Of a stretch of 45,177 bases of DNA, positions 7,089 through 14,985 are shown piece by piece. A model generated the notes under the pieces. That model worked only from the letters and a program-made list of their open reading frames with translations. It searched no databases and had not been told where the DNA came from. How positions within the stretch are numbered: the stretch's first letter is position 1; each line of letters begins with the position of its first letter. The translations under genes and the position numbers were made by a program. The DNA is from Paracoccaceae bacterium (lineage in GTDB: Bacteria; Pseudomonadota; Alphaproteobacteria; Rhodobacterales; Rhodobacteraceae), in the NCBI GenBank assembly GCA_902554705.1, contig CACDPP010000014.1:1-45177 (forward strand). The letters are read 5' to 3'.

Positions 7089-8057
7089 ATGAAAGAACAC
7101 GGATATAGCACGGGTCGCTTAAACCTTCCATTTGTGGGTATTTCTACTTTTGGGAAGTCTCCATTCGTAGATAATTGGGATGATATTAAGGCTGATGTTG
7201 CTATCCTAGGAGCGCCATTTGATTCAGGAACGCAGTGGCGTTCTGGGGCAAGATTTGGTCCAAAATCAATTCGTGAAGCATCGATGCTTTTTAGTTTTGG
7301 TCACGCAGGTGCCTATGATCACGAGGATGACGTCACCTATCTTGATAGTTCAGTTCGGATGGTTGACATTGGCGATGCTGATATTATCCACACAAAGACT
7401 ATAGAAAGTCACAATAATATTGAGCTCGGAGTAAAAAAAATTTTAGAGGCGGATGCCTTACCAGTAACCTTGGGGGGGGACCACTCAATCAATATTCCGT
7501 GCATTAATGCATTTGAAGATTTTTGTGCCGACAATGGACCCCTTCATATTGTTCAAATTGATGCCCATCTTGATTTTGTTGATGAAAGGCATGGTGTGAC
7601 TGTAGGTCATGGAAATCCAATGCGACGTGCAGCAGAAAAGCATTATGTCAAAGGGCTTTCTCAGTTTGGAATTCGTAATGTATCTTCTACAGCCAAAGAG
7701 GGTTATGAAGATGCTAGGTCATTTGGTTCAGATATTTTATCGGTACGTCAAATAAGGGAACTTGGGATTGACAAGCTAATCAAACGAGTTCCTAAAAGAG
7801 ACAACCTTTATTTAACAATAGACATAGATGCATTTTGTCCTTCAATTGCTGCGGGTACGGGAACACCCAGCCATGGTGGATTTTTGTACTATGAAGTGCT
7901 TGAGATTGTGCAGGGCCTAGCTAAGCAAAATAATATTGTTGGAATTGATTTGGTAGAAGTAGCTCCAGCCTATGATCCAAGTGAGTCCACGCAAATATTA
8001 GCTGCTCAGCTTTTACTTAATTTAATAGGGTTCATCTTTCATAATCGGCAAGCGTAA
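7089..8057 (+). CDS. Ureohydrolase (arginase/agmatinase family)
   Basis: A 322-residue member of the di-manganese ureohydrolase family, which cleaves guanidino compounds (agmatine, guanidinobutyrate, guanidinopropionate) to urea and an amine. Metal-binding motifs are complete: GGDHSINIP (about residue 129), DAHLDF (about 157), and TIDIDAF followed by GTGTPSHGG (about 240-260). The early block GAPFDSGTQWRSGARFGPKSI is typical of agmatinase. I start at ATG 7089 because GGAGG precedes it by eight bases; an upstream in-frame TTG at 7074 overlaps that ribosome site. It is transcribed away from the FMN-oxidase operon and towards a polyamine-type ABC transporter operon with which it converges. That setting fits a guanidino or polyamine-like compound being imported and cleaved, but does not identify it. 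No urease genes are present here. Confidence 0.85.
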   Translation: MKEHGYSTGRLNLPFVGISTFGKSPFVDNWDDIKADVAILGAPFDSGTQWRSGARFGPKSIREASMLFSFGHAGAYDHEDDVTYLDSSVRMVDIGDADIIHTKTIESHNNIELGVKKILEADALPVTLGGDHSINIPCINAFEDFCADNGPLHIVQIDAHLDFVDERHGVTVGHGNPMRRAAEKHYVKGLSQFGIRNVSSTAKEGYEDARSFGSDILSVRQIRELGIDKLIKRVPKRDNLYLTIDIDAFCPSIAAGTGTPSHGGFLYYEVLEIVQGLAKQNNIVGIDLVEVAPAYDPSESTQILAAQLLLNLIGFIFHNRQA

Positions 8058-8117
8058 CTTTAGCTTGTGAAAACTGCTGATATCGCGAAATTAATTTTTG
8101 ACTTACAAGTTTTATGC

Positions 8118-9329
8118 TTAACTTGGCGTTATACCTCTTAATCTCTCAGAGCGCCTTCGGAGCATTTCAAGGGTTATTAATAGTGCTATAGAAATAGCAA
8201 CAAGTATAGTTGCGACTGCTAGGATCGTAGGGCTAATTTGCTCTCTTAATCCAGTAAACATCTGCCATGGCAGTGTCTTCTGGTTTGTCGAGCCAACAAA
8301 CATTACAACAACTACTTCGTCGAATGAGGTGATAAAAGCAAAAAGACCTCCAGAAATAACGCCAGGCAAGATAAGTGGCATTTGAATTTTGAAAAATGTC
8401 TTTACTGGATTTGCTCCCATGTTTGCCGCCGCTCTTGTCAGTGAGCTATCAAATCCCACCAAAGTAGCTGTTACTGTAATTATAACAAACGGAATTCCAA
8501 GAACACTGTGAGCAAGAATAACTTTAACATACCCAACAAAATTCTTATCAAGACCGATCCTGTCTTCCAAAAAATTCCCTACATGAGAATAAAAGAAAAA
8601 CATCCCCGTAGCAGATATAATTAATGGGACGATCATTGGTGATATCAAAATCGCCATTATAGCTCTTTTAAACGGAACGTGACTTTGACTAAGGCCAATC
8701 GCCGCGAGAGTTCCTAAAGAAACTGATACTACTGTCGCAACTGGCGCGATTAATAATGAATTTTTAAAAGATCTTTGCCACTCGTTATTAGTAAAAAAAT
8801 CTCTGTAGTGCTTTAGTGAATATCCTTCTGGCTCAAATTTAAGCATTTCAGGAGTAAAAGTAAAAAAATCCTGTGAATTAAATGATAGAGGCATAACGAC
8901 TAGAATTGGCATAATTAGGAAAATGAAGATAATCCCACAGACAATTCTGAAAATATAGTGCCACAAAACCTGGCTAGAAGATAGATAAGGCTGGAGTTTT
9001 GTTCTATATCTGCCCAGATAAAGCCAGTATAAGTACCACCCAAAAAACCAACCTACTAAGAGGCCTAGTATAATCCCGACAACACCAAGAAAATAAAAAG
9101 CTGCCAATGCAAAAAAAGCACATATGGTGTAACGCATGGTGTTTTCATTTTGACTAGCAGAAATTCCTGTGATGCTTATGAAAACAACTAATATTATACC
9201 AATTAGCAAACCTAGTAAGCCTGATCCGTTTGCAACGCCGATTACTAAACCAATCGAGCCGCCAACTAATCCCATCGATAAGAGGGTAAATACAATTTTA
9301 CTTTGAAAAAAGGGTTTTGGCCGATTCAT
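8118..9329 (-). CDS. ABC transporter permease, PotC-like with amino-terminal membrane extension
   Basis: An inner-membrane permease of a polyamine/opine-type (PotABCD) importer. Typical PotC proteins have about 260-280 residues; this one has 403, because about 135 residues with several extra hydrophobic helices (the GLVGGSIGLVIGV, LLGLLIGIILVVF, AFFALAAFYF and IILGLLVGWFFGWYL stretches) precede the permease domain. The core carries the EAA loop RAAANMGANPVKTFFKIQMP ending PG (near residue 315), which docks on the ATPase. I prefer ATG 9329, four bases after the upstream permease stop with GGTGGG as ribosome site, over an overlapping GTG at 9339-9341. The extension's function is unknown. It is the last gene of the transporter operon. 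Confidence 0.85.
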   Translation of the reverse strand: MNRPKPFFQSKIVFTLLSMGLVGGSIGLVIGVANGSGLLGLLIGIILVVFISITGISASQNENTMRYTICAFFALAAFYFLGVVGIILGLLVGWFFGWYLYWLYLGRYRTKLQPYLSSSQVLWHYIFRIVCGIIFIFLIMPILVVMPLSFNSQDFFTFTPEMLKFEPEGYSLKHYRDFFTNNEWQRSFKNSLLIAPVATVVSVSLGTLAAIGLSQSHVPFKRAIMAILISPMIVPLIISATGMFFFYSHVGNFLEDRIGLDKNFVGYVKVILAHSVLGIPFVIITVTATLVGFDSSLTRAAANMGANPVKTFFKIQMPLILPGVISGGLFAFITSFDEVVVVMFVGSTNQKTLPWQMFTGLREQISPTILAVATILVAISIALLITLEMLRRRSERLRGITPS

Positions 9330-9333
9330 TCTG

Positions 9334-10608
9334 CTACCCACCTAATTTCACATTATCGATGCCGACAATTTTATCGTAGGTCCAATATAAAATTAACACA
9401 GCGACTAAAAGAATAGTGCCTAGCGCAGCGGCTAAGCCCCAGTTCAATGACTTCAGTATATGATATGCAATGCGATTGGAGATAAACACACCTTTAGTTC
9501 CACCGACGATCTCGGGGGTGATGTAATATCCAATTGCTAGTATGAAGACCAAAATTGACCCAGCACCAATTCCTGGTACAGATTGAGGAAAATACACTCG
9601 CCAGAATGCAGTCCAGTTTGTTGCACCCAATGATTTTGCTGCACGCAAATAACTAGGTGGGATTGTTTGCATAACAGAATACATCGGTAAGATCATAAAA
9701 GGTAAAAGTATATGGGTCATGGCAACGATAGTCCCAATTTCATTATTAATCATAATGAGACGGCCCTCATTCGAAATAAGACTAAGTTGCACGAGAACAT
9801 CATTTATAACGCCTTGTTGCTGCAACATGACTTTCCAAGCTGAAGTCCTCACTAACAAGGAGGTCCAAAAAGGTAATAAAACCAAAATCATAAGTAAGTT
9901 CGCCTGACGCATTGGAAGGTTAGCTAAAAGCCAAGCCACTGGATATCCAAGAATAATGCATGAAAAAGTAATTATTAACGACATCACCAACGTTCGTTGG
10001 AATAATTTAATTAAGATTGTTTTGTCTTCTGGTTGCCACTCTGCCCCTTGAACGGTTTTCCGCATATCAACTGCATTGAGAAAATATCCCGACGTGTAAG
10101 TCGGACTATGTGTTTTAATAGTTTGCCATACCTCTACTTCACCCCATCCTTTATGTACTTTTATTAATTTTTCTTTAAATGGACCATCATTTTCAATATC
10201 CCATTTTTTTGCTTTTCTTGCGGTCTTTTTGAAAAGTGACGCGATCCCAGATTTTTCATAATTGAGCCTTAATGCTACTTTGGTATGAACTTTGGCCTTT
10301 GCTGCATTCTGAATATCTTGAGCAAAAGCTCTGTAAACAGGCTCGTCTGGTAATTCACCACTCATTGCATCCCAAGATTGAATCGACTGTACCGTTAGAG
10401 GTAAAGTTTGTCCTACTAGTTCGTTTTCAACCGATCTAGATAGCATAGAAATAATCGGCATTATGAATGCAACTAAAATAAAAATTAAAAGCGGAGCTAT
10501 TAATAATAAAGCTCTCATTTTTTGCTGTCGGAGAGAGCGATTTAGGCTCTTCTTTAATGGAGTACCATCTGCTGACAAAAGTACATTTGTTGAAGAGCTA
10601 CTAACCAT
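9334..10608 (-). CDS. ABC transporter permease, PotB-like with large periplasmic insert
   Basis: A 424-residue permease partner of the preceding PotC-like protein. After a charged amino terminus and a first helix (ALLLIAPLLIFILVAFIMP, about residues 33-51), about 150 mostly hydrophilic residues, rich in Lys and Trp, come before the second helix (LFQRTLVMSLIITFSCIILG). This would form a periplasmic domain much larger than in E. coli PotB. The EAA loop is RAAKSLGATNWTAFWRVYFP (about 330-349). The insert may contact the binding protein. It lies 86 bases downstream of the binding-protein gene, with a stem-loop in the gap, and is followed immediately by the second permease. Polyamine-type family is clear; substrate is not. 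Confidence 0.86.
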   Translation of the reverse strand: MVSSSSTNVLLSADGTPLKKSLNRSLRQQKMRALLLIAPLLIFILVAFIMPIISMLSRSVENELVGQTLPLTVQSIQSWDAMSGELPDEPVYRAFAQDIQNAAKAKVHTKVALRLNYEKSGIASLFKKTARKAKKWDIENDGPFKEKLIKVHKGWGEVEVWQTIKTHSPTYTSGYFLNAVDMRKTVQGAEWQPEDKTILIKLFQRTLVMSLIITFSCIILGYPVAWLLANLPMRQANLLMILVLLPFWTSLLVRTSAWKVMLQQQGVINDVLVQLSLISNEGRLIMINNEIGTIVAMTHILLPFMILPMYSVMQTIPPSYLRAAKSLGATNWTAFWRVYFPQSVPGIGAGSILVFILAIGYYITPEIVGGTKGVFISNRIAYHILKSLNWGLAAALGTILLVAVLILYWTYDKIVGIDNVKLGG

Positions 10609-10655
10609 AAAGGTATCATTTTCTGTCTATTGTTTTAAATAAATAGTATTCTAGA

Positions 10656-10679
10656 TGAAGAGCCCCAGTGGGCTCTTCA
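10656..10679 (-). other. Intergenic stem-loop between binding-protein and permease genes
   Basis: A perfect 10-bp inverted repeat (TGAAGAGCCC at 10656-10665, GGGCTCTTCA at 10670-10679) with a four-base loop, lying 16 bases after the binding-protein stop. No T tract follows on either strand, so it is not a standard terminator. In ABC operons such structures commonly protect the upstream mRNA from 3' decay or cause partial termination, giving more binding protein than permease. That role here is inferred. Confidence 0.7.
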
Positions 10680-10694
10680 ATAATTGTAAGTTTA

Positions 10695-11804
10695 TTATTT
10701 AGCTAACCAAGCCTGAAACTTCGCATCAAGGTCATCTCTATAATCTGCCCAGAAGTCATAGTTCATCAAAAAGGCTCTTGATAGATTTTCTGGTGCTGTT
10801 GGCATGTGAGGCCCCATGTCTATACCTAGGTCTGCGTGCTGTCCTACCAACGGTGCTGAAGAAGCTCTTGCTGGACCGTAGCTAATGTATTTCGCCTGAT
10901 CAGCAAGCCGCTGGGTATCGGTTGCAAACATAATATAGTCTAACGCACGAGCTTGACGCTCAGGGCTAAGACCAGCTGGAATAATCCAACCGTCCAAATC
11001 CATCACCTGACCGTCCCAAATCATTGCAACAGGTTGTTTTTGCTCTTCAATCAGTGAGAACAAACGACCATTGTAAGTGGCTCCCATAATTACTTCGCCA
11101 TCGGCAAGTAGTTGTGGCGTGTCAGAACCAGATGATACCCAGATCACATCGTCTTTAATTGTATCGAGTTTCGCAAGCGCTTGATCTTGTCCTTTTTCTG
11201 TTGCGAGAACATCATAGATATCTGCTTTATCTACGCCGTCGCAAAGAAGAGCCCATTCCATCTGGTTTATAGGAACACTAAAGAGTGATCGCTTACCTGG
11301 ATAAGTTTTTGTATCAAAAACTGCACAAACATTATCTGGAGGAGTGTCACCTACAAGATCTGTACGATATCCAAAAGTGGTAGAGTAAACAATCTGCGGA
11401 ATAAAGCATGGTGAAACAAGCATATCGCCAAAATCTTCAGATGCTGGCGTGCCATCAGGTGCTGCAGCAAGCATTGTATCTGGATCAATTTCCATAGCTA
11501 AGCCTTCGTCACACAACTGCATCGCAGGCGCGGCCTCTACATCTACAACATCCCAGGTGATGTTTTTTGCTTCATTCATGGCTCTCAACTGTGCAACGGC
11601 TGTTGATGAGCTGTCGTCATTAAGTATTGTCACTCCAGTTTTAGCTGAATAAGGCTCGTGATATGCTTTAAGTTGAGACTTAGAATAAGCCCCACCCCAT
11701 GACACAATTGTCATTTCCATAGACATATGACTGTCTGCAGAAGCCGCACCTGAAATCAATGCTGCTGATACAGTTGTCAAAATTGTTTTAGTGAAGTTCT
11801 TCAT
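10695..11804 (-). CDS. ABC transporter periplasmic substrate-binding protein, PotD/spermidine-putrescine family
   Basis: A 369-residue exported binding protein. The signal peptide is MKNFTKTILTTVSAALISGA with probable cleavage after ASA near residue 23. The mature start MEMTIVSWGGAYSKSQLKAY is the family signature for polyamine and related cationic solute binders (SBP_bac family). WDVVDVEAAPAMQLCDEGL and PAGLSPERQARALDYIMFA are further family blocks. Four cysteines (in MQLC, SPCF, DNVC and LLCDG) could form periplasmic disulfides. A strong GGGAGAAG lies before the ATG. Hairpins on both sides (terminator-like upstream, stem-loop downstream) indicate that its expression is set separately from the ATPase and permease genes. 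The next-door ureohydrolase and amino-compound enzymes fit a guanidino, amino-acid-derived or polyamine ligand. Confidence 0.87.
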   Translation of the reverse strand: MKNFTKTILTTVSAALISGAASADSHMSMEMTIVSWGGAYSKSQLKAYHEPYSAKTGVTILNDDSSSTAVAQLRAMNEAKNITWDVVDVEAAPAMQLCDEGLAMEIDPDTMLAAAPDGTPASEDFGDMLVSPCFIPQIVYSTTFGYRTDLVGDTPPDNVCAVFDTKTYPGKRSLFSVPINQMEWALLCDGVDKADIYDVLATEKGQDQALAKLDTIKDDVIWVSSGSDTPQLLADGEVIMGATYNGRLFSLIEEQKQPVAMIWDGQVMDLDGWIIPAGLSPERQARALDYIMFATDTQRLADQAKYISYGPARASSAPLVGQHADLGIDMGPHMPTAPENLSRAFLMNYDFWADYRDDLDAKFQAWLAK

Positions 11805-11831
11805 CTACTTCTCCCATGTTGCCCGTTGTTG

Positions 11832-11873
11832 AAAAAAAGTATTAGCCTCCCGGGCAAATTGACTAATACTTTT
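11832..11873 (-). terminator. Terminator-like hairpin between ABC ATPase and binding-protein genes
   Basis: A perfect 11-bp inverted repeat (AAAAGTATTAG at 11835-11845, CTAATACTTTT at 11863-11873) with a 17-base loop containing CCCGGG. On the minus strand the second arm runs into seven T residues (11838-11832), the layout of a Rho-independent terminator, though the stem is AT-rich. It lies about 40 bases after the ATPase stop and about 28 before the binding-protein ATG, so it would uncouple the two and imply a separate promoter or read-through control for the binding protein. Confidence 0.65.
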
Positions 11874-11914
11874 AAAGCTGTATCCGAATTTGGATCAGCT
11901 AACTCTTGAGCTTT

Positions 11915-13015
11915 CTATGCATCTAAAGCACGACAGCATGACGTTGACCAGCCAATCTCGATTTTTTCTCCTGGATTAAGTCTAACTTGATCAGACGAAT
12001 TTCTTGTTTTGACGATAAAATCTTCATTACCAGCAACCCGCAATCTGGTGCGAAAAACATCACCCATATATATGAACTCTAAAACTTCTGCAGTCAAAGT
12101 GTGGGAGCCTGGTGGGAGCCTCTTCTTGTTCAGCTCGACCCGCTCTGGTCTTATGGATACCTGGGTTCGCTCACCAATAGTCGAAACGTTCACTGGTTTG
12201 CAATCGATTATATCACCGCTGTCTAACTTAACGGTCGCAACATCACTTTTTAAATCAGAGATAGTACCGTTCAACGTATTGTTTTCTCCTATAAATTGAG
12301 CTACAAAGCTGTTTTCGGGTTCCTCATAAAGCTGATCAGGCGTTGCTAACTGTTGTATCCGACCATCGTTAAATACTGCTACTCGGTCCGACATTGTTAA
12401 TGCTTCCGTTTGGTCATGCGTTACGTAAACGACTGTAATACCTAGACGATGGGCCAATCCAGTTATCTCAAACTGCATTTTTTCTCTAAGCTGTTTATCT
12501 AAAGCCCCTAGAGGCTCATCCATTAGAACCAACTCAGGCTCAAATACTAATGCTCTTGCGAGTGCGATACGTTGCTGTTGACCTCCTGAAAGTTGAGCTG
12601 GCCTGCGTCCCTTAAATTCTCCCATCTCAACCATATCGAGGGCTCTATTAACTTTTTCCTCGCGAGTTGCTTTATCTAACTTTCTAACTTCAAGAGGAAA
12701 TGATAAGTTTTCTGCTACACTCATATGAGGAAATAAAGCGTAATTTTGGAATACCATGCCAATACCGCGTTTATGTGGAGGAATGTTATTAATTGATATT
12801 CCATTTAGCATGATCTCGCCATGGGTCGCCGTTTCAAAACCAGCTAGCATCATCAAACAGGTGGTTTTTCCGGATCCTGATGGGCCCAGCATTGTCAAAA
12901 ATTCGCCCTTTGGTACTTCCAAATTAAGATCTTTTACAACGAGTGTCTCGCCATCATAACTTTTTTGTACGCGATCAAATTTCACAAATGCTGAGGAACT
13001 ATTATTATTTACCAA
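11915..13015 (-). CDS. ABC transporter ATP-binding protein, PotA family
   Basis: A 366-residue ATPase that drives the polyamine-type importer. Walker A is GPSGSGKTT (near residue 44), the signature is LSGGQQQRIALARAL (about 142), Walker B is LVLMDEPLGALD (about 161) and the switch histidine is in VYVTHDQTEALTMSDR. The carboxy third is a TOBE-type regulatory domain (SIRPERVEL onward). The best start is TTG at 13015, eight bases after AAAGGGA; no ATG lies nearby. It is encoded ahead of the binding protein, unlike the usual order, and a terminator-like hairpin separates the two. The 129 bases upstream, before the racemase-family gene, hold a palindrome at 13080-13089. Confidence 0.9.
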   Translation of the reverse strand: MVNNNSSSAFVKFDRVQKSYDGETLVVKDLNLEVPKGEFLTMLGPSGSGKTTCLMMLAGFETATHGEIMLNGISINNIPPHKRGIGMVFQNYALFPHMSVAENLSFPLEVRKLDKATREEKVNRALDMVEMGEFKGRRPAQLSGGQQQRIALARALVFEPELVLMDEPLGALDKQLREKMQFEITGLAHRLGITVVYVTHDQTEALTMSDRVAVFNDGRIQQLATPDQLYEEPENSFVAQFIGENNTLNGTISDLKSDVATVKLDSGDIIDCKPVNVSTIGERTQVSIRPERVELNKKRLPPGSHTLTAEVLEFIYMGDVFRTRLRVAGNEDFIVKTRNSSDQVRLNPGEKIEIGWSTSCCRALDA

Positions 13016-13073
13016 GTTTTATTTCCCTTTAGATCCTAGTAACCAATGCACATAACCAGTCATTTAAAACATA

Positions 13074-13089
13074 TACCGTATCATATGAT
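13074..13089. promoter_or_regulatory. Palindromic site upstream of the ABC ATPase gene
   Basis: The 10-bp perfect palindrome ATCATATGAT (13080-13089) abuts TACCGTA (13074-13080), the inverse of the TACGGTA heptamer seen twice before the ureohydrolase gene. It lies about 60-75 bases before the ATPase start in a 129-base gap, so it may be an operator or part of a promoter. No regulator gene is adjacent. Short palindromes in AT-rich DNA arise by chance, so support is modest. Confidence 0.35.
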
Positions 13090-13144
13090 CAAGCCGAATT
13101 AGAGTTTTTTTTGAAACTAAAAAATTACTTTTGAAAGGCATATT

Positions 13145-13855
13145 TTATAAATTCTGTTTTGATAATATTTTCATATGCCATGCTAAGGACTGGTTGCTTG
13201 AAAATACTGGCTTGTTAATCTCATTAGCAATTTTGCCCAAACAGTTAAATGTTCTCAAATTAGTACAACTAATAAATACTGCCTCTACAGACTCGTTTTG
13301 GCCAAGAGTTATTGCAGCTTCGATAGTTGAGCTCTCTGAAATACGTGCAACTTTTTCTTCTTTTCCTTCTCCAAAGGTTCCAAAAACTTCTGTGCTCAGG
13401 CCGTTATTACCAAAAGCCTTTCGAAGGGGTGTGTTAACTTCTTCTATATAAGGCGAAAGTAAAGCCAGTTTACTAACCTTTATATGTTTTGCGTATTCAG
13501 TTGCTGCCAAAAGAGGATTTGTAACTTCTTTAGTATGACAACCAGATTTAATTAATTCTGATATTTTTTCTGATCCAATAATAGCACTTGCTGATGTACA
13601 TCCATACCCAATGACAGAAAATTCTCTTGATTGTGGTAATAGTTTTGCAGAAGCCTTGATATGCCGTTCCATACTAATCAAAGATTCTTTGGAAACTTCT
13701 AAACCACTTGGGATTCTTGTCACAAAAATTTGGTTTTTTGATGTCCCGAAAGCTTCTCTAAACTCACCTTCGATTGTTTCATCTACTTGAAGAACAATTA
13801 AACCCATCGGAGAGTGGTTATTTTCATCAGAGGATAGGTCAAAGTCAAATTTCAT
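13145..13855 (-). CDS. Asp/Glu racemase-superfamily enzyme (EutA / maleate isomerase / arylmalonate decarboxylase group)
   Basis: A 236-residue cytoplasmic enzyme of the two-cysteine racemase fold. The first catalytic cysteine is in IGYGCTSAS (about residue 84) and the second in FISCTNLRT (about 195), with a family ending resembling SSNQSLAWHM. This motif pattern is that of maleate cis-trans isomerases and EutA, an ectoine-utilisation protein. Its ATG overlaps the stop of the M24 gene by four bases (ATGA), so it is translated as part of the three-gene set. It could isomerise, racemise or decarboxylate a small dicarboxylate or amino acid from the same pathway; substrate unknown. The hydrophilic amino terminus before MGLIVLQ is slightly longer than usual. 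Confidence 0.78.
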   Translation of the reverse strand: MKFDFDLSSDENNHSPMGLIVLQVDETIEGEFREAFGTSKNQIFVTRIPSGLEVSKESLISMERHIKASAKLLPQSREFSVIGYGCTSASAIIGSEKISELIKSGCHTKEVTNPLLAATEYAKHIKVSKLALLSPYIEEVNTPLRKAFGNNGLSTEVFGTFGEGKEEKVARISESSTIEAAITLGQNESVEAVFISCTNLRTFNCLGKIANEINKPVFSSNQSLAWHMKILSKQNL

Positions 13856-14985
13856 ATTACAGGTAAGTCCTTTTCAGCTTTGGAGCTAAGATACCGTGCG
13901 CCGGTTTCTGTAATTTCAATATTTTCCTCATGAACGATTATTCTATCATTTAATGTTATCCCTGGCTCAAGGCTTAAGACCATTCCTTGCTCTATTACTG
14001 TATGGTCGTCGGGAATTAATGACGGCCATTCCGTTAGCGACATTCCCACGCCATGGCCTAGACGACCGGCATCTGTGCCTGAAGAATTTTGGGTTAAAAT
14101 CGAATTCATTGCATGAAATAAATCTGATGCTGTCGCGCCAGGCTTCGCGATCTCAAAGGCAGCATCTGAAGCCTCTAAAAGTTGGGAATATGCAGCTGAT
14201 ACTATTTTAGACGGAGGGCCGACAGACCAATTTCTGTCATAGTCACAAAAGTATCCATCCCAAACTAACCCTGTGTCCAGCATTAATATGTCCCGTTTTT
14301 TCAGAGGTGCCACTTTAGCCGGTGATATTACATCATCATATCCCTCAGTATCTGCTCCTCCGGCAAGATAAGGAACCCAGTCGGCGCCAGCTTCTAGGCA
14401 GAGCATTTGAAACTTACGGAAAACCTCATCTAAATTAACATTCTCAAAAGCAATTTCTGGAACGCGTTTGAAAGCGTCTTCAGCTATTCTACAAGCTTTT
14501 TCTATTTTGTCGATTTCTTCATTTGATTTTGTCATTCTGAGTTTTTTTACAATATCAAAATCAGACGTCAGTTTAACATTTTGAGATAATTTTTTAAGAT
14601 CAGTTTGCGGCATTCGAACATATGTCTCTGTTCCGCTTGGAAGGCCAATATTTTTATTTTTTGCGATCTCCTCTAAAGTATCTGACAAAAGAGAAATACC
14701 CTCATCTTTTAAATCGGGAGAGGGCCATGTACGGATATCTTCTACCCACGTCTTACTCATTAAAGCTTTGCCTATTGACGGAATAACAGCAATAGGTTTT
14801 CCTTTCGAAGGAATAATGAGGTACCAAGGTCTTGTTGGGCTTTCCCAAAATCTAGTAAGAAATCCCGTAAAATATCGCACATTTGTTTCAGTTGTAAGAA
14901 GTAAAGCATCAAGCCCATGGTGTTGCATTAGTTGCTGAGCCTTCAATGTTCTTTTTTCGAACTGATCAATGTTGAAGCCTCTCAT
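13852..14985 (-). CDS. M24-family metallohydrolase (Xaa-Pro peptidase / ectoine hydrolase / creatinase fold)
   Basis: A 377-residue protein with the creatinase-type amino domain (ALLLTTETNVRYFTGF near residue 30) and the pita-bread catalytic domain. All five metal ligands can be placed: Asp in MLDTG and Asp in FCDYDRN (about 240-255), His in GHGVGM, Glu in LEPGI and Glu in EENIEI. It is therefore probably an active dinuclear metallohydrolase, not a metal-free creatinase. ATG 14985 is chosen because it forms an ATGA overlap with the preceding stop; upstream in-frame codons lie inside that gene. Relatives include prolidase-like dipeptidases and ectoine hydrolase (DoeA/EutD). Its neighbours, an EutA-like and a PLP enzyme, recall the ectoine-utilisation set, but the deacetylase and EutC homologues are absent. 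Confidence 0.82.
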   Translation of the reverse strand: MRGFNIDQFEKRTLKAQQLMQHHGLDALLLTTETNVRYFTGFLTRFWESPTRPWYLIIPSKGKPIAVIPSIGKALMSKTWVEDIRTWPSPDLKDEGISLLSDTLEEIAKNKNIGLPSGTETYVRMPQTDLKKLSQNVKLTSDFDIVKKLRMTKSNEEIDKIEKACRIAEDAFKRVPEIAFENVNLDEVFRKFQMLCLEAGADWVPYLAGGADTEGYDDVISPAKVAPLKKRDILMLDTGLVWDGYFCDYDRNWSVGPPSKIVSAAYSQLLEASDAAFEIAKPGATASDLFHAMNSILTQNSSGTDAGRLGHGVGMSLTEWPSLIPDDHTVIEQGMVLSLEPGITLNDRIIVHEENIEITETGARYLSSKAEKDLPVI

